Part shown: one piece after another, positions 41,207 through 52,906 of the stretch
Numbering within the stretch: the first letter of the stretch is position 1
How the letters are laid out: every line of letters begins with the position of its first letter
NCBI RefSeq assembly: GCF_001942345.1
Contig: NZ_MKKI01000042.1
Span: 62,001 to 126,000, forward strand
From: Corynebacterium sp. CNJ-954
Lineage (GTDB): Bacteria > Actinomycetota > Actinomycetes > Mycobacteriales > Mycobacteriaceae
Direction: 5' to 3'
DNA length: 64,000 nucleotides
The notes under the pieces: generated by a model
Seen by the model: the letters and a program-made list of their open reading frames with translations, nothing else
Databases searched by the model: none
What the model was told of the DNA's origin: nothing
Made by a program: the position numbers and the translations under genes

Positions 41207-42225
41207 CTACTTCTCGCTGAAGTCGATGTTGGAGTTCGGTGCCGCGGTGCTGCGGCTGTTGAGCTCCTCCAGCTGGGACTCCAGGAAGGTCTTCAGGCGG
41301 GTACGGTACTCCCGCTCGTAGGTGCGCAGTTCCTCGATCCGGCTCTCCAGCGCGGTCTGCTGCTTCTTCACCGTGGTCATGATCTCGGTGTGCTTGCGCT
41401 CTGCATCCTGCTGCAGGGCGTCCGCCTTCTCCTGGGCGGCACGGACCTGGGCCTCGGACTGGGCGGTCGCGTCGGAGATCAGGGTCTCGGACTTCTGCGT
41501 AGCATCGGCGACGAGCGTGTCAGCCTTCTGCTGTGCCTCGGCCACCGTCTTGCGTGCCTTCTGGTCGGCCTCGGCGAGCTGCTTCTCAGAACGCTTCTGT
41601 GCGTCCGACAGCTGCGAGCTGGCCTTCGAGTTGGCCTCCTCGAGGGTCCGGTTGGCTTCACCACGTGCGTCGTCCAGCATGGCCTGGGACTCGGACTTGG
41701 CGTCACCGGTGAGCCGGTCAGCCATCTCCTGCGCCATGCTCAGCACGCGGGCAGCCTGCATGTGGGTATCGGCGTTGGCGGTGCCGGACTCCTGTGCCGT
41801 CCCGGTGGCCGGTGCCTGAGCAGCAGCCGCCGCCGGAGCCTGAGCGGCCTGCGACGACGCAGCCTCGGCACGCTTCTCGGCGTCAGCGGCCTTGTTCTCC
41901 GCAGCGTGGCACGCTTCTCCGCTGCGGCGGTGGCGTCCTGCGCCTTCTTCAGCTCGGCTTCGAGCTCGGTGACCCGGGCGCGGGCCTCCTCGAGTTCAGC
42001 CGTCAACTCGGAATCATCGGACGACGCGGGGGCAGCAGCCGGGGCCGCGGCAGTTGCGCCGGTCCCCACCTGCCCACGGAGGTCATCATTCTCGTCCTGG
42101 AGTTCGGCAAGCGTGTCTTCGACGAGATCGAGGAACTGGTCAACCTCGTCCTCGTTGTAGCCACGCTTGCCGATCGGCGGCTTGCTGAATGCCACGTTAT
42201 GAACGTCAGCGGGAGTCAACGGCAT
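41207..42225 (-). CDS. wag31: DivIVA-family polar growth protein Wag31, frame shifted near 41907
   Basis: The amino end [20 protein letters not shown] and [20 protein letters not shown] is the DivIVA membrane-binding and first coiled-coil region. The frame fails at about 41905-41908 (after TAAAEKRAT); with one missing base restored, the next frame goes on [36 protein letters not shown] and then the C-terminal coiled coil, [20 protein letters not shown] through [13 protein letters not shown], stop at 41207. The restored length is about 339 residues. Wag31 localises to poles and organises cell-wall growth and is essential in relatives, so the shift must be an assembly error. Confidence 0.93.
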
Positions 42226-42253
42226 CGGTAGTTCCCTTCACAGTCGATATGTT

Positions 42254-42297
42254 CCGCCGGCCGAGGGGGCCGGCGGCGAGTCAGTCACGATCTTATC
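42254..42297 (-). promoter_or_regulatory. wag31 promoter element and strong leader hairpin
   Basis: TAAGAT on the minus strand (42292-42297) is a -10 candidate. CCGCCGGCC (42254-42262) and GGCCGGCGG (42268-42276) form a perfect 9-bp stem with a five-base loop within the leader, 28 bases before the ATG. It lacks a T run, so it is more likely an mRNA hairpin than a terminator. Confidence 0.5.
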
Positions 42298-42416
42298 AGC
42301 GACCACGTCCACAAGGCTTCAGGTTCAACCTTATGTGCAGTCTTTCAGGTCAGTTATACAGGAGGGGTTTTCCCACCTGCAAGAATGTCAGGGCAGAAGC
42401 ACACCCACACGGTCGG

Positions 42417-42713
42417 TCACGCCTGCGCGGCAATACTCATCAGGATCGTGATGAGAATCGAGATCCCGAAGAAGAGTACGAGGACCGACACATCCAGCGC
42501 GACGCCGCCCAACCGGAGAGGTGGGATGACCCGGCGCAACGGACGCACCACGAAGTCGGTGAGCACGAAGATCGGCTCGGCGACCAGAGCGAACCGACGT
42601 GAGGGCCGCCACTGTCGGGAGAAGGAACGGATCATCTCGATGATGACCCGCGCGAGGAGGATGAACCAGTACAGCCTCAGGAGCAGTGCGATGAGATAGA
42701 GAGTTGTGGCCAC
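42417..42713 (-). CDS. YggT family membrane protein
   Basis: The 98-residue protein has two hydrophobic segments (residues about 4-26 and 68-92) flanking a cytoplasmic loop with FVVRPLRRVIPPLRLGGVAL, the YggT (DUF552-neighbour) signature. YggT proteins are found next to sepF and wag31 in actinobacteria and firmicutes and appear to act in membrane or division processes. Start at 42711-42713, six bases after the sepF stop, so the two are an operon. Confidence 0.9.
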   Translation of the reverse strand: MATTLYLIALLLRLYWFILLARVIIEMIRSFSRQWRPSRRFALVAEPIFVLTDFVVRPLRRVIPPLRLGGVALDVSVLVLFFGISILITILMSIAAQA

Positions 42714-42719
42714 GGTGTT

Positions 42720-43313
42720 CTACTGGTCCTCCACCAGCTGGTCGAGCTGGCTCTGGTCTAGGGTCACGGAGGCGGGGATGAGGGCGAAGTTACGCAGCCC
42801 GCCGAGCTTCTTCAGTGTACCGTCCAGCCCCTTGGCGAGCCCGACGGAGAAGTCCAGCACGCGGCTGGCCTCGGCCTTCTCCATCCCAGAAAGGTTCAGC
42901 ACGACGATGTCCCCTGCCTTGAACTCCGTCGCCAACTCCCCTGCCTGCTGGAACGAACTCAGCGCCAGGCGGACGACCTGCGGCTCGCGAGCGGGTGTCG
43001 CCGGCACCGGTGCGACAGGGGCCGCGCCCACGTCGGCACGACGTGACGGTCGGGACGAACGGTAGTCGTAGTCGGAGCGGTCGGAACGGTCGGAACGACT
43101 CACCCGGTCCGGGCGCTCAGATCGCTCGACCCGGTCTCCGCGGTCGCGGTCGTAGTCCCGCTCCCGGTCGTCCTCGCGGTCCTGGTACCGCCCCGACTGC
43201 CGGTAACCGCCGCGGTCCTCCTCGAACTCGTCGCGGTAATACGGGTCATCGAAGCTGTCAACGTCACCGAAGCCGAAGAAATCCTTGACCTTCCCGGTGA
43301 TTCCGTCTGCCAT
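42720..43313 (-). CDS. sepF: Cell division protein SepF
   Basis: SepF (197 residues) links FtsZ to the membrane. The amino end MADGITGKVKDFFGFGD is the amphipathic membrane anchor; a linker of about 75 residues is composed largely of Arg, Asp, Glu, Ser and Tyr (DREDDRERDYDRDRGDR); the C-terminal domain has LALSSFQQAGELATEFKAGD, IVVLNLSGMEKAEASRVLDF and FALIPASV. In actinobacteria lacking FtsA, SepF is the FtsZ anchor. The linker is longer than usual and low in complexity. Confidence 0.95.
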   Translation of the reverse strand: MADGITGKVKDFFGFGDVDSFDDPYYRDEFEEDRGGYRQSGRYQDREDDRERDYDRDRGDRVERSERPDRVSRSDRSDRSDYDYRSSRPSRRADVGAAPVAPVPATPAREPQVVRLALSSFQQAGELATEFKAGDIVVLNLSGMEKAEASRVLDFSVGLAKGLDGTLKKLGGLRNFALIPASVTLDQSQLDQLVEDQ

Positions 43314-43383
43314 GGTCTGTCTCGCTTTCTCTGGGATGTGTCGTACGCGGGTCGTCTGCTGTCAAAAATACCGGGAAGTGGCG

Positions 43384-44127
43384 TCAGACGTCAGGAATCC
43401 AGACCACCGAGGCCTGGCGTCCTGTCCGTCCTTCTCTCCGGTACGAAAAGAAGTTCTCCTCGGAGACCGTGCTCCGCGGGTCCGCGTCGACTGACGTGAT
43501 CCCGGCGCCGAGCAGCTGCCGGGTGATGCCGGCACGGATGTCCAGCCCCGGAGTGCCCCGGGTCGTGGTCGTCCGGGATCCGGGCAACCGTTCCTCGACG
43601 TCCCTGGCCATCTCCTCGGGAACCTCGTAGTCCTCGCCGGCGGCCGCTGCACCCAGCAGTGCATGGATCCTGGCGGGGACGGCACCGAGCTCCGTCATCG
43701 CGGCGACGGTCGCCGGCACCACTCCGTTGCGTGCCCCCATCCGCCCGGCGTGCACGGCGGCGACGACACCTGCCTCCTCGTCGGACAGGAGGAGCGGGAC
43801 GCAGTCGGCGGTCAGGACGACCAGTGCGATACCGGGCTCCCTGGTCACCAGCGCATCAGTGAACTCGACGGGCCCGCCGTCAAGGGACTCGAGCAGCTCG
43901 CCGGTCACCTCAGTGACATTCGGCGAGTGGATCTGCTCCATGTAGACCATCCGCTCGGGAGGTACACCGATCAACTCCGCCAGCCGCAACCGGTTGGCAG
44001 CCACATGGGAGGCGTCGTCGCCGACGTGGTCAGCGAGGTTGAAGGAGGAGAAATCCCCCGACGACGACCCACCGTGCCGGTCGGTCACCACCTTGCGGAC
44101 ACGACGGTCAGAGGAAGGTCGGGACAT
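43384..44127 (-). CDS. pgeF: Polyphenol oxidase/purine nucleoside phosphorylase-like protein (YfiH family)
   Basis: The 247-residue protein begins [20 protein letters not shown] and has [20 protein letters not shown], then [24 protein letters not shown] and [14 protein letters not shown]. The histidine and cysteine metal-binding residues of the YfiH/LACC1 family are in [16 protein letters not shown] and AVHAG. Related enzymes act on purine nucleosides and on misincorporated muropeptides. The start could also be ATG at 44139. It follows ftsZ with a 20-base overlap. The yggS gene that usually lies between pgeF and sepF is absent. Confidence 0.9.
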   Translation of the reverse strand: MSRPSSDRRVRKVVTDRHGGSSSGDFSSFNLADHVGDDASHVAANRLRLAELIGVPPERMVYMEQIHSPNVTEVTGELLESLDGGPVEFTDALVTREPGIALVVLTADCVPLLLSDEEAGVVAAVHAGRMGARNGVVPATVAAMTELGAVPARIHALLGAAAAGEDYEVPEEMARDVEERLPGSRTTTTRGTPGLDIRAGITRQLLGAGITSVDADPRSTVSEENFFSYRREGRTGRQASVVWIPDV

Positions 44128-45379
44128 CGAGATCGTCATCCCCCTCATCTCCACGGTCGTCACGACGGGTGTCCCGACGGTCGTCGTTCGAGGTGAACAG
44201 CCCCGAGGAGTTCGGCGACTCCGACGACCCCGGGACGCCGGACCGGGAACGGCGGGTGAAGCTGCTCGAGCCGGTGCTCTGCGGCTGTGCCTCGGTCCGC
44301 TGGGCCGCGGGGGCGTCGTCCCCGTTGAAGATGCCGGGCTGGGACTGCTGCGGCTGTTCAGCGGCGGACGCTGTACCGGCACCGTTCTCCGGTGCACGGT
44401 GCTGCCCACGACGCGGTGTCGCGGTCACGTTCGGGGAGTCGTCGAAGCCCGTGGCGATGACGGTCACACGGACCTCGTCGCCCAGCTGGTCGTCGATGAT
44501 GGTGCCGAAGATGATGTTGGCGTCCTCGTCGGCGAGGTCCTGGACGATCGTGGCCGCCTCATTGACCTCGAAGAGTCCCAGGTCGGACCCGCCGGCGAAG
44601 GACAGCAGCACGCCCTTGGCACCCTGCATGGTCGTCTCCAGCAGCGGGGAGTTGATCGCCAGCTCGGTCGCCTTACGGGCACGGTCGTCGCCGCGTGAGC
44701 TGCCGATGCCCATCAGGGCCGAGCCCGCGTCGGTCATCACCGAGCGCACGTCGGCGAAGTCCACGTTGATCACGCCGGGAGTGGTGATCAGCCGGGTGAT
44801 GCCCTCGACACCGGAGTGCAGGACCTCGTCGGCCTTGCGGAAGGCGTCCATCAGCTGGAGATCCGCGTCGCCCATCTTCAGCAGGCTGTCGTTCGGGATG
44901 ACGATGAGTGTGTCGCAGACGTCACGCAACGCCTCGATCCCCTCGAGTGCCTGCTTGGAACGACGCTGCCCCTCGAAGGTGAACGGCCGGGTGACGACGC
45001 CGACAGTGAGCGCACCCTTCTTCTTGGCGATGTTCGCGACCACCGGCGCGGCACCCGTCCCGGTGCCGCCACCCTCACCACAGGTCACGAAGACCATGTC
45101 GGAACCTTCGATGACCTCCTCGATCTGCTCCTTGTGGTCCTCCGCCGACTTCCGTCCGACCTCGGGGTTCGCGCCGGCGCCGAGACCGCGGGTCTCCGCC
45201 TGGCCGATGTCCAGCTTGGTGTCCGCGTCGGTGAGCAGGAGTGCCTGCGCGTCTGTGTTGATCGCGACGAACTCCACACCCTGGAGATTCGCGTCGATCA
45301 TCCTGTTCACGGCATTGACACCACCGCCACCGACACCGACGACGGTGATCTTGGCGAGGTGGTTGTCGTAGAGGGTCAT
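44108..45379 (-). CDS. ftsZ: Cell division GTPase FtsZ
   Basis: FtsZ (423 residues) is the tubulin-like ring protein. Motifs are [38 protein letters not shown] (tubulin signature) and the T7 loop [11 protein letters not shown]. The C-terminal linker is Gln, Ser and Arg rich, and the conserved end DDLDVPTFL is the SepF-binding peptide. The start [11 protein letters not shown] at 45377-45379 has GGGAAAGAGAG upstream. A 145-bp gap before it in front of ftsQ likely contains ftsZ promoters, as in relatives. Confidence 0.98.
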   Translation of the reverse strand: MTLYDNHLAKITVVGVGGGGVNAVNRMIDANLQGVEFVAINTDAQALLLTDADTKLDIGQAETRGLGAGANPEVGRKSAEDHKEQIEEVIEGSDMVFVTCGEGGGTGTGAAPVVANIAKKKGALTVGVVTRPFTFEGQRRSKQALEGIEALRDVCDTLIVIPNDSLLKMGDADLQLMDAFRKADEVLHSGVEGITRLITTPGVINVDFADVRSVMTDAGSALMGIGSSRGDDRARKATELAINSPLLETTMQGAKGVLLSFAGGSDLGLFEVNEAATIVQDLADEDANIIFGTIIDDQLGDEVRVTVIATGFDDSPNVTATPRRGQHRAPENGAGTASAAEQPQQSQPGIFNGDDAPAAQRTEAQPQSTGSSSFTRRSRSGVPGSSESPNSSGLFTSNDDRRDTRRDDRGDEGDDDLDVPTFL

Positions 45380-45524
45380 GGTGTGCGCTCTCTTTCCCGG
45401 GGGTGCCTGTTGTGCTGTCGCTCTAACTCTGCGACCAATTGTGTGTGACACGGCGGTGATTTCCGCGCACATTTTTCTTGCGTGTCGTATCCCTCAACGT
45501 CGGGTTGAGAGTTGTCGGGGCGGT

Positions 45525-46238
45525 TCAGTCGCGTACCGAGGGCAGTGCGGGGTTGGAGACATTCCACCGCTGCCCCTCCCTGGTGAGCACCACCCGTGTC
45601 GCCTCTGCCTTCTCCTCGGCACGGTCGGCGGAACCCCAGTACACCTCGCGCCCCTCGGCGAAGCGCAGGGTGACCTCCTCCGCAGACGACGCGTCGACCT
45701 CCTCCACCGTCCCGCGGAGCTCGTCCGGCAAGGCCCCGAGCACTGTGCCCGCCGCCTGAAGAGCGCCGGAGTCGTCGGCGGACGCCTGCACCGGCACCGC
45801 CCCCTCCGGACTCTCACCACGGAGGAAGACACGGCCACGTTCGTTGATCACCAGCGGACCATCGTCCCCGTCAACGACACCGACGGCGTTGTACTCGGTG
45901 ATGTTCACCCGCACGCCCGACGGCCAGTCACGGGAGACGGTCACCTTCTCGACCCAGGGCAGCTCGGAGACGGTCCTCGCCGCGTCACCGGTGTCGGCGA
46001 ACAGCAGGTTCTGCCCCTCCACCGGAGACGCCGCGGAGATGACCTCTTCCGGTGTCAGGTGCCCTGTCCCCTCGACATCGATGGTACGGACCTGGAACAA
46101 CGGGCTGAACACGACGACGGCCGCGAGGACCACGAGCAGGCCGAGGGCCCCCAGGACGACGGCGAGCCTGCGCCGTCGACGGGGGTCCCGCCGCCCCTTC
46201 CGCCGTGCCCGGGCGGCACGGGTGTCACTGCTCGCCAT
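45525..46238 (-). CDS. ftsQ: Cell division protein FtsQ
   Basis: FtsQ (237 residues) is a bitopic membrane protein of the divisome. A basic head (ARARRKGRRDPRRRRR) precedes one transmembrane helix (residues about 25-45), then the POTRA domain, FQVRTIDVEGTGHLTPEEVI, ENLLFADTGDAARTVSELPW-like block, and the beta domain with GPLVINERGRVFL. It links FtsL and DivIC to early division proteins. It lies six bases from the murC stop. Confidence 0.95.
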   Translation of the reverse strand: MASSDTRAARARRKGRRDPRRRRRLAVVLGALGLLVVLAAVVVFSPLFQVRTIDVEGTGHLTPEEVISAASPVEGQNLLFADTGDAARTVSELPWVEKVTVSRDWPSGVRVNITEYNAVGVVDGDDGPLVINERGRVFLRGESPEGAVPVQASADDSGALQAAGTVLGALPDELRGTVEEVDASSAEEVTLRFAEGREVYWGSADRAEEKAEATRVVLTREGQRWNVSNPALPSVRD

Positions 46239-46244
46239 CGGACA

Positions 46245-47759
46245 TCAACCCTCGTCCGGAGCGGTCTCGTCGAGCGCCCGCAGGATCTCGTCGGCGAGCA
46301 TCGTGACCGTCCCCGCTCCGACTGTCAGCACGACGTCTCCGCCCTCCGCCAGCTCTGCGACCCGCGCGGGAGCATCGGCGAAGCGAGGCTCGTAATGCAC
46401 CTCGGTCGTCGTCCGGTCCACCCGGTCGGTGATCACCCGGCTGTCCACGCCCTCGACCGGCTCCTCCCTCGCGCCGAAGATGTCCAGCACCACCACGACA
46501 TCCGCCAGCGACAACGCCTCGGCGAATTCCCCGGCGAAGGCGAGGGTACGGGAGTACAGGTGAGGCTGGAACACGGCGACGACACGGCCGGCCTGCCCGG
46601 TGTCCTCGTGGCGGGCACGCACCTTCTCACGCGCAGCCGTCACGACGGCGCGGACCTCCGTCGGATGGTGGGCGTAGTCGTCGTAGACCTCCACCCCACC
46701 GACCCGGCCGTGGTACTCGAAGCGTCGACGCACCCCGTCGAAGGATGCGACACCGGCGGCCATCCCGTCGACCGGGGCGCCGACCAGGACGCCCGCGACC
46801 AGCGATGCCACGCCGTTGAGCAGCATGTGCTGTCCCGGGGTGCGCACGGTCACGTGGACGGTGTCGACGGAACCTGCGGCGAGCCGGACCTCCGCGTCAG
46901 TACCACCGTCCGACAGCGTGGCGGTCGACAGGATCTCCGCGGCCACGGGGACGGACGGATGGGCCGCGGCGGCGACCGAGGTCCCGTAGCCGAGCACACG
47001 GACCCCCTCGGCGACGTGGACCTCACCGGCGACGACGGACTCCGCCAGCCGTGCACTCCCGTCGTCGTCCAGACACAGGACGAGTGCACCGCCCGGGACG
47101 ACACGTCCGGCGAACTGTTCGAAGACCTCCCGGTACGCCTGCTCCGTGCCGAAGAAGTCGAGATGGTCCGGCTCGATGTTGGTGACCACCGCGACCTCCG
47201 GCGAGTAGGACAGGAATGAGCCGTCCGACTCGTCGGCCTCCGCGACGAAGACATCGCCGGTGCCGTGGTGGGCGTTCGTCCCCGCCCGGTTGAGCTGCCC
47301 GCCGATGGCGAACGACGGGTCCATGCCCGCGTGCTGGAGTGCGACCACCGCCATGGAGGTCGTCGAGGTCTTGCCGTGGGTACCTGCCATCAGGACCGCC
47401 CGCCTGCCCTCCATCAGCAACGCCAGGACGTCGGAGCGCCGCAGCAGGGGGACACCGGCCTCGCGCGCCGCCACGAGCTCCGGGTTGTCCTGCGGGATGG
47501 CGGCGAAGGACGTCACGACCGCATCCGGCAGGCCACCGTCCGGCGTGCCCGCCGTCAGGTTCTCCGCGCGGTGCCCCACAGCGACCTCCGCGCCCGCCGC
47601 CCGCAGCGCCAGCACGATCCGTGACTCCTTCATGTCCGATCCGCTCACGGACACCCCCCGGTCCAGCAGGATCCGCGCGATGCCGGACATCCCGGCACCA
47701 CCGATCCCGACCATGTGGACGTGCCGGAGGTCATCCACCGAACTCACCGTTGTGCTCAC
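46245..47759 (-). CDS. murC: UDP-N-acetylmuramate-L-alanine ligase
   Basis: MurC (504 residues) adds the first amino acid to UDP-MurNAc. The order is [20 protein letters not shown] nucleotide-binding start, [20 protein letters not shown] (ATP P-loop), [24 protein letters not shown], and [10 protein letters not shown] with FQPHLYSRT in the C-terminal domain. It is placed between murG and ftsQ as in other corynebacteria. It starts three bases after the murG stop. Confidence 0.97.
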   Translation of the reverse strand: MSTTVSSVDDLRHVHMVGIGGAGMSGIARILLDRGVSVSGSDMKESRIVLALRAAGAEVAVGHRAENLTAGTPDGGLPDAVVTSFAAIPQDNPELVAAREAGVPLLRRSDVLALLMEGRRAVLMAGTHGKTSTTSMAVVALQHAGMDPSFAIGGQLNRAGTNAHHGTGDVFVAEADESDGSFLSYSPEVAVVTNIEPDHLDFFGTEQAYREVFEQFAGRVVPGGALVLCLDDDGSARLAESVVAGEVHVAEGVRVLGYGTSVAAAAHPSVPVAAEILSTATLSDGGTDAEVRLAAGSVDTVHVTVRTPGQHMLLNGVASLVAGVLVGAPVDGMAAGVASFDGVRRRFEYHGRVGGVEVYDDYAHHPTEVRAVVTAAREKVRARHEDTGQAGRVVAVFQPHLYSRTLAFAGEFAEALSLADVVVVLDIFGAREEPVEGVDSRVITDRVDRTTTEVHYEPRFADAPARVAELAEGGDVVLTVGAGTVTMLADEILRALDETAPDEG

Positions 47760-47762
47760 CTG

Positions 47763-48863
47763 CTACTCCCCTGCCTCACTGATGACGATCTCCGCGATGC
47801 GGTCCGCCGCATCGCGGTGTCCGGCCGCAGCCGCAGCGTCACCGGCACGCTGCAGCCTCTCCTTGTCCCGCAGAAGCGGGACGACCTCCCGCGCCACACG
47901 TCCGGGGTCGAGTTCAGCGTCGGGTACGATCACCCCGCCACCGGCGGCGACGACCGGACGGGCGTTGAGCTCCTGCTCCCCGTTGCCGTGCGGCAGAGGA
48001 ACGTACACGGCCGGCAGGCCGCAGGCAGAGATCTCCGCCACGGTCATCGCACCCGAACGGCACAGAACCATGTCGGCGGCCGACAGGGCGAGATCCATAC
48101 GGTCGATGTAGGGCACCGCGACGTACGCCGGGGCGCCGTCAATCGACGGCACCGACGGTGCCTCGTTCTTCCTGCCGTAGGCGTGCAGGACGCCGATACC
48201 GGCGTCGGCGAACGTTCCCGCAGCCCCACTGACCGCGGCATTGATGGAGGACGCACCCTGACTCCCTCCGGTGACCAGCAGGACCGGCCGGTCCTGGTCC
48301 AGCCCGAAGAACTCACGCGCCTCGGAACGCAGTGCCTGACGGTCCAACGCCAGCAGTGAGTCACGGACGGGGATGCCGACGACGTCGGCGTCGAGACCGG
48401 AGTCGGCGGTTGCGGCGAGGGCCCGTCCCCCGAGCCGGACACCGAGTTTGTTGGACATGCCGGCGCGCGCATTCGCCTCGTGGACCACGATCGGCACACC
48501 GAGCGACTTCGCCGCCAGGTAGGCGGGCGCCGAGACATAGCCGCCGAACCCCACGACCACGTCAGCCTTCAGGTCCTTGAGCGTGCGACGGGTCCGCCGC
48601 AGCGCCCCGACGAGGCGGAAGGGTAGCGTGAACAGATCCCTGTTCACCGTACGCGGCACCGGTACCGCAGGGATCAACTCGAGATCCACGCCCCGGGCGG
48701 GGACGAGCGTCGTTTCCAGGCCCCGGGTCGTTCCCAGGGCGGTCACGCGGGCGTCCGGGCGCGCCCGCCGGACGGACTCGGCCACGGCGAGGGCGGGCTC
48801 GATGTGACCCGCCGTCCCACCGCCCGCGAGGACGACGGATATCGGACGGGATGAGGGGGACAC
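47763..48863 (-). CDS. murG: UDP-GlcNAc:lipid I N-acetylglucosaminyltransferase
   Basis: MurG (366 residues) makes lipid II from lipid I. The two Rossmann domains show [70 protein letters not shown] and [20 protein letters not shown]. Start is GTG at 48861-48863, three bases after ftsW. It acts at the inner membrane face with MraY. Confidence 0.97.
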   Translation of the reverse strand: MSPSSRPISVVLAGGGTAGHIEPALAVAESVRRARPDARVTALGTTRGLETTLVPARGVDLELIPAVPVPRTVNRDLFTLPFRLVGALRRTRRTLKDLKADVVVGFGGYVSAPAYLAAKSLGVPIVVHEANARAGMSNKLGVRLGGRALAATADSGLDADVVGIPVRDSLLALDRQALRSEAREFFGLDQDRPVLLVTGGSQGASSINAAVSGAAGTFADAGIGVLHAYGRKNEAPSVPSIDGAPAYVAVPYIDRMDLALSAADMVLCRSGAMTVAEISACGLPAVYVPLPHGNGEQELNARPVVAAGGGVIVPDAELDPGRVAREVVPLLRDKERLQRAGDAAAAAGHRDAADRIAEIVISEAGE

Positions 48864-48866
48864 GGC

Positions 48867-50323
48867 TTAACGCCTCCTGCGGTTGTGCTGCTGACTGGTG
48901 CGGTGACGGGGTTCCGGCAACGGTTCGCGGGCCCCACGGTGACGTGAGGTGCCGGACCTGACCGGCTCGCCCGGCGGCGGCTGTCGTCGCCGGGTCACCG
49001 GTTCACCGTACCGCTTCGGCTGTTCGCGGACGCGCTCGCGACGCTCCTGGCCGGGCTTGTAGGGTTCCGGCTCCGGCAGGAACAGGATGCGGTCGATCAG
49101 CGGACGTCCTTCATGCTGCATCGACGACACCGTGGCAGGTTCATGCCGGGCGATGTTCGCCAGCAGTCCGAGGGAGGCGAGCGTGACCACCGCGGAGGAA
49201 CCACCGGCCGAAATCAGCGGGAGCTGCACACCGGTCATCGGGAACAACCCCACGACATACCCCATGTTGTAGAACGCCTGGACCGTGATACCCATCGTCA
49301 GGGCCGCCGCAAGGAGCCGGAGGAAAGGATCGTTCTGCGCCATCGCGGTACGGATGCCGAACCAGGCGAGCACCCCGAACAGGATGACGACGAGTCCCGC
49401 ACCGAGCAGTCCGAGCTCCTCACCGATGATGGCGAAGACGAAGTCGTTGGCCGCCTCTGGCAGATAGAGCCACTTCGCGCGTGACTGGCCGAGCCCTTGA
49501 CCGAGCAGACCTCCGTCGGACAGCGAGAGGATCCCCTGCCGCGACTGGAACGTCGCACCGCGGGACGTCGCCTCGTCGAAACTCAGGGTGAAGGTCTCGG
49601 TCCAGGAGCTGAACCTCGCGCTACGGAACGCGTGCTGAAGGCTGAAGATCACGCCCGCCACACCGGCGACGGCGAGCACCGACATCAGCGCGGTCGTGCT
49701 GACACCGGCGAAGAACAGCATCGCCGCCACCACGGCGGCCAGCGACAGCATCATGCCGAGGTCGTCCTGCAGGAGCACCAGCCCCAGGATCACCGCCGCG
49801 ACGATGAGGAACGGGTTAAGGACGAACCGCGCCGAACTGCTTACCCGGGAGCGGGCCGCCACGACGCTGCGCCCCAGACCGCCAGGGAGAACTTCGCGAC
49901 CTCGGAGGGCTGGATGCCGACACCGGCGAAGCGGATCCAGGAGTTCGAGCCGACCTCGGTCCCGCCGACGCCGATGCCGGGGATCAGCACCAGGATCAAC
50001 AGCACCACCGAGATACCCAGGAAGATCACCGAGAGGTTACGCACGGTGGACGGTGTCACCCGCAGGAAGAACCACATGGCGACGAGACCGGCGGCCACGA
50101 CGACCGCCTGTTTCATGAACTCGCCGAAGACACCGGTGTCGCTGTCGATGGAGGTCACCATCGACGACGAGAGAACCATCGTCAGGCCGATCACGACGAG
50201 GATGGCGGTCACACTCATGATGACCTTGTAGTTGAACTGCGGCGTGTTCAGTACATGACGGAACTTGTCCCCGAGTCCCTGCCACGGCGACTCGGTGCGT
50301 CCGGAGTCGTTCTTCACCGTCAT
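48867..50323 (-). CDS. ftsW: Lipid II polymerase FtsW, frame shifted near 49868
   Basis: The amino part ([20 protein letters not shown], helices through [20 protein letters not shown]) and the carboxyl part ([58 protein letters not shown]) of FtsW lie in two frames. The join is at VWGA: with one base restored at about 49868 the sequence reads [20 protein letters not shown]. The whole protein is a ten-helix SEDS glycosyltransferase of about 485 residues with a basic C-terminal tail. FtsW is essential, so an assembly deletion is the best explanation. Confidence 0.93.
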
Positions 50324-51765
50324 CGGTCAACGTCCTTTCCCGCCGGTTGTCCCGCCAGTTCCGCGAAGAGGTCGCCTCGTTGCGACATACCCTCGTACAT
50401 GTCCAGTGACGCTGCCGCCGGGGCGAGGACGACACTGTCGCCGACGTCGGCGAGCGACCGGGCCGCCGCGACGGCCGCGACCATCGCGGCGACCGGGTCA
50501 GCGTCATCGATGACGCTCACCGGGAGATCCGGTGCCACCGCCGCCAACGCGTCCGCGAGGATCTGCCGGTCGACCCCCAACAGTACGGCTCCCCGGAGCC
50601 CGGGCGCGACCTCTGCGACGAGGTCGTCGACGGCGGCTCCCTTGAGCTGGCCACCGGCCACCCAGACAACGTGGTCGAGGCCGCGCAACGCCGCCGATGC
50701 GGCGTGGGGGTTCGTCGCCTTGGAGTTGTCCACCCAGCGCACACCGTCGGACTCGGCCACGACCTGGCCCCGGTGCGCCTGGACGCGGAAACCTGCCAGA
50801 GCGGTGGACACCGCCTCCGTCGACACGCCGACGCTGCGCGACAGCGCTGCCGCAGCCGCAGCGTCCGCCACACCGGCCGGACCGGGTGGGGAGATTCCCT
50901 CGGCGCTGGCGAGGTCCGTGAGCTGTCCGGTCGCCGCCTCCAGCTCGACGATCCGACCGTCCCGTACTCCGGTGACGACGGCCACAGGACCGTCCGCCAG
51001 CACGACCGCACCGGGGTCGCCGGTGGTGAAGGCACGCCGTTCACCGGAGACCACGTGCGCCCCTGACGTGACGTTCGGGTCGTCGGCGGCGATCACCGCG
51101 ACCGCGCCGGTCAAGGCACGCATCTTGTCTGCAACGTAGTTCCCGAAGGAGCCGTGCCAGTCCAGGTGGTCCTCGGCGAGGTTCAGCACGCATCCCGCGT
51201 CCGGGGCGAACTCCGGCGCCCAGTGGAGCTGGAAACTCGACACCTCGGCAGCCAGGACGTCGATCCTCGGCTCAGCGCGCAAGGCCTCGCCCGGCGGTGT
51301 CCCGATGTTGCCGACCGCGCGTGAGCGTCGTCCGTCCGCCTGCAGGATCGCGTCGAGCATGGCCGTCGTCGTCGTCTTGCCGTTGGTCCCCGTGACCGCC
51401 AACCATGTCCTCGGCGCGCCGAACAGGGCGGCCCTGTCCGCCAACCAGGCCGCCTCGACATCGCCGACCACGGCGACCCCGGCCGCCGCGGCGGTGGTCG
51501 GGAGCGGCCCGTCCGGACGCCACCCCGGTGACGTGATGACCAGGTCGATGCGTCCGTCCCCCACCCGCGTCAGGGCTTCGGCGACGGTCACGGGGTGGCC
51601 ACCGGTCTCCGTGCCCAGCATGCCGCCGGCGGCGACATTGTCGTCGGCGATCGTCACCGTGCACTCCAGGTCACCCAGCATCCGGGCAACCCCTGCACCG
51701 GCCACGCCGGCACCTGCGACGAGGACGCTACCGCCTCGCATCGCTTCGACGACCTGGTTCACCAT
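50320..51765 (-). CDS. murD: UDP-MurNAc-L-alanine:D-glutamate ligase
   Basis: MurD (481 residues) adds D-glutamate. Features: [39 protein letters not shown]-loop, [40 protein letters not shown] and [11 protein letters not shown]. The carboxyl end has [20 protein letters not shown] and RGDLFAEL, the usual family close. It overlaps ftsW by four bases. Confidence 0.97.
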   Translation of the reverse strand: MVNQVVEAMRGGSVLVAGAGVAGAGVARMLGDLECTVTIADDNVAAGGMLGTETGGHPVTVAEALTRVGDGRIDLVITSPGWRPDGPLPTTAAAAGVAVVGDVEAAWLADRAALFGAPRTWLAVTGTNGKTTTTAMLDAILQADGRRSRAVGNIGTPPGEALRAEPRIDVLAAEVSSFQLHWAPEFAPDAGCVLNLAEDHLDWHGSFGNYVADKMRALTGAVAVIAADDPNVTSGAHVVSGERRAFTTGDPGAVVLADGPVAVVTGVRDGRIVELEAATGQLTDLASAEGISPPGPAGVADAAAAAALSRSVGVSTEAVSTALAGFRVQAHRGQVVAESDGVRWVDNSKATNPHAASAALRGLDHVVWVAGGQLKGAAVDDLVAEVAPGLRGAVLLGVDRQILADALAAVAPDLPVSVIDDADPVAAMVAAVAAARSLADVGDSVVLAPAAASLDMYEGMSQRGDLFAELAGQPAGKDVDR

Positions 51766-51797
51766 GTGATCGTTCTCCTGTCGTGGGACTGTAGGTG

Positions 51798-52898
51798 TCA
51801 GAGTGGTGAGTTACTCAGCCACTCGGAGTAGAACACGGCCACACCGACCACGGCGAACAGCGCCGACAGCAGCCAGAAACGGACGGTGACCGTGGTCTCC
51901 GCCCACCCCCCGGCCTCGAAGTGGTGGTGGAAGGGTGCCATACGGAAGATGCGTCGCCCGGTGGTCTTGAAGGACACGACCTGGATGACCACGCTCGCCG
52001 CCTCCATGACGAACAGGAGACCGACGACGATCATCAGCAGCTCGGTCCGGGATGCGATGGACAGGCCGGCGACCAGGCCGCCGAGGGCCAGTGAGCCGGT
52101 GTCCCCCATGAAGATCTTCGCCGGGGCGGCGTTCCACCACAGGAATCCGACGCAGCCACCCAGTCCGGCGGCCGCGAGCATCGACAGGTCCAGTGGGTCC
52201 CGCACCGCGTAACACCCCGCCTCTGCCGCACCGGAGCACGAGTTGCGGAACTGCCAGAAGGTGATCACCACGTACGCCGACAGGACCATCGCCGTGACAC
52301 CGGAGGCCAGTCCGTCAAGGCCGTCGGTGAGGTTCACGGCATTCGACCAGGCCGAGATCACCAGGTAGATGAAGATCAGGAAGAGGATCGTACCGATGAC
52401 CGCTCCGCCGACAGCGAGGTCGAGGGTGTTGATGTCCCGGGTGAAGGAGAGTTTCGTCGACGCCGGCTTCAACCCGTCTGAGTTGGGGAACTGCAAGACC
52501 AGGAAACCGAAGATCAGGGCGGTGACCAGCTGCCCGGCCAGCTTCGCCTTCGCGTTCAGGCCGAGGTTCCGCCCCTTGACGACCTTGATGTAGTCGTCGG
52601 TGAAACCGAGCCCGCCGAGCGCGAGTGTCAGCCCGAGGACCAGCCAACCGGATACCCCGGGGCCGGTACCGTTGGTCACCAGACCGACGAGAACGGCGAC
52701 GACGTAGCCTGCGGTGATGCCCGCCAGGATCGCGATACCACCCATGGTGGGTGTGCCACGCTTACGCAGGTGCGACTTGAGCCCCTCTTCACGGATCTCC
52801 TGGCCGATGCCTTCCGCCGAGAATCGCCGGATCAGCACAGGGGTGAGGAAGATCGAGACGAAGAACGCCACGAGGGCGGCGACGATGATCTGTGTCAT
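51798..52898 (-). CDS. mraY: Phospho-MurNAc-pentapeptide translocase
   Basis: MraY (366 residues) transfers phospho-MurNAc-pentapeptide to undecaprenyl phosphate. It has ten transmembrane segments with [60 protein letters not shown] and the [20 protein letters not shown] block with the three histidines. The start [18 protein letters not shown] at 52896-52898 is eight bases after the murF stop. Confidence 0.97.
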   Translation of the reverse strand: MTQIIVAALVAFFVSIFLTPVLIRRFSAEGIGQEIREEGLKSHLRKRGTPTMGGIAILAGITAGYVVAVLVGLVTNGTGPGVSGWLVLGLTLALGGLGFTDDYIKVVKGRNLGLNAKAKLAGQLVTALIFGFLVLQFPNSDGLKPASTKLSFTRDINTLDLAVGGAVIGTILFLIFIYLVISAWSNAVNLTDGLDGLASGVTAMVLSAYVVITFWQFRNSCSGAAEAGCYAVRDPLDLSMLAAAGLGGCVGFLWWNAAPAKIFMGDTGSLALGGLVAGLSIASRTELLMIVVGLLFVMEAASVVIQVVSFKTTGRRIFRMAPFHHHFEAGGWAETTVTVRFWLLSALFAVVGVAVFYSEWLSNSPL

Positions 52899-52906
52899 GG
52901 CTTCGG

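Noticed and set aside
42254..42276. GC-rich hairpin as a terminator of yggT
   Set aside because: No T run follows on the minus strand and the wag31 -10 candidate lies upstream of it, so it is in the wag31 leader.
45378..47219. 613-codon open frame opposite ftsQ and murC
   Set aside because: Shadow of real coding on the minus strand; composition is Arg, His, Asp rich without motifs.
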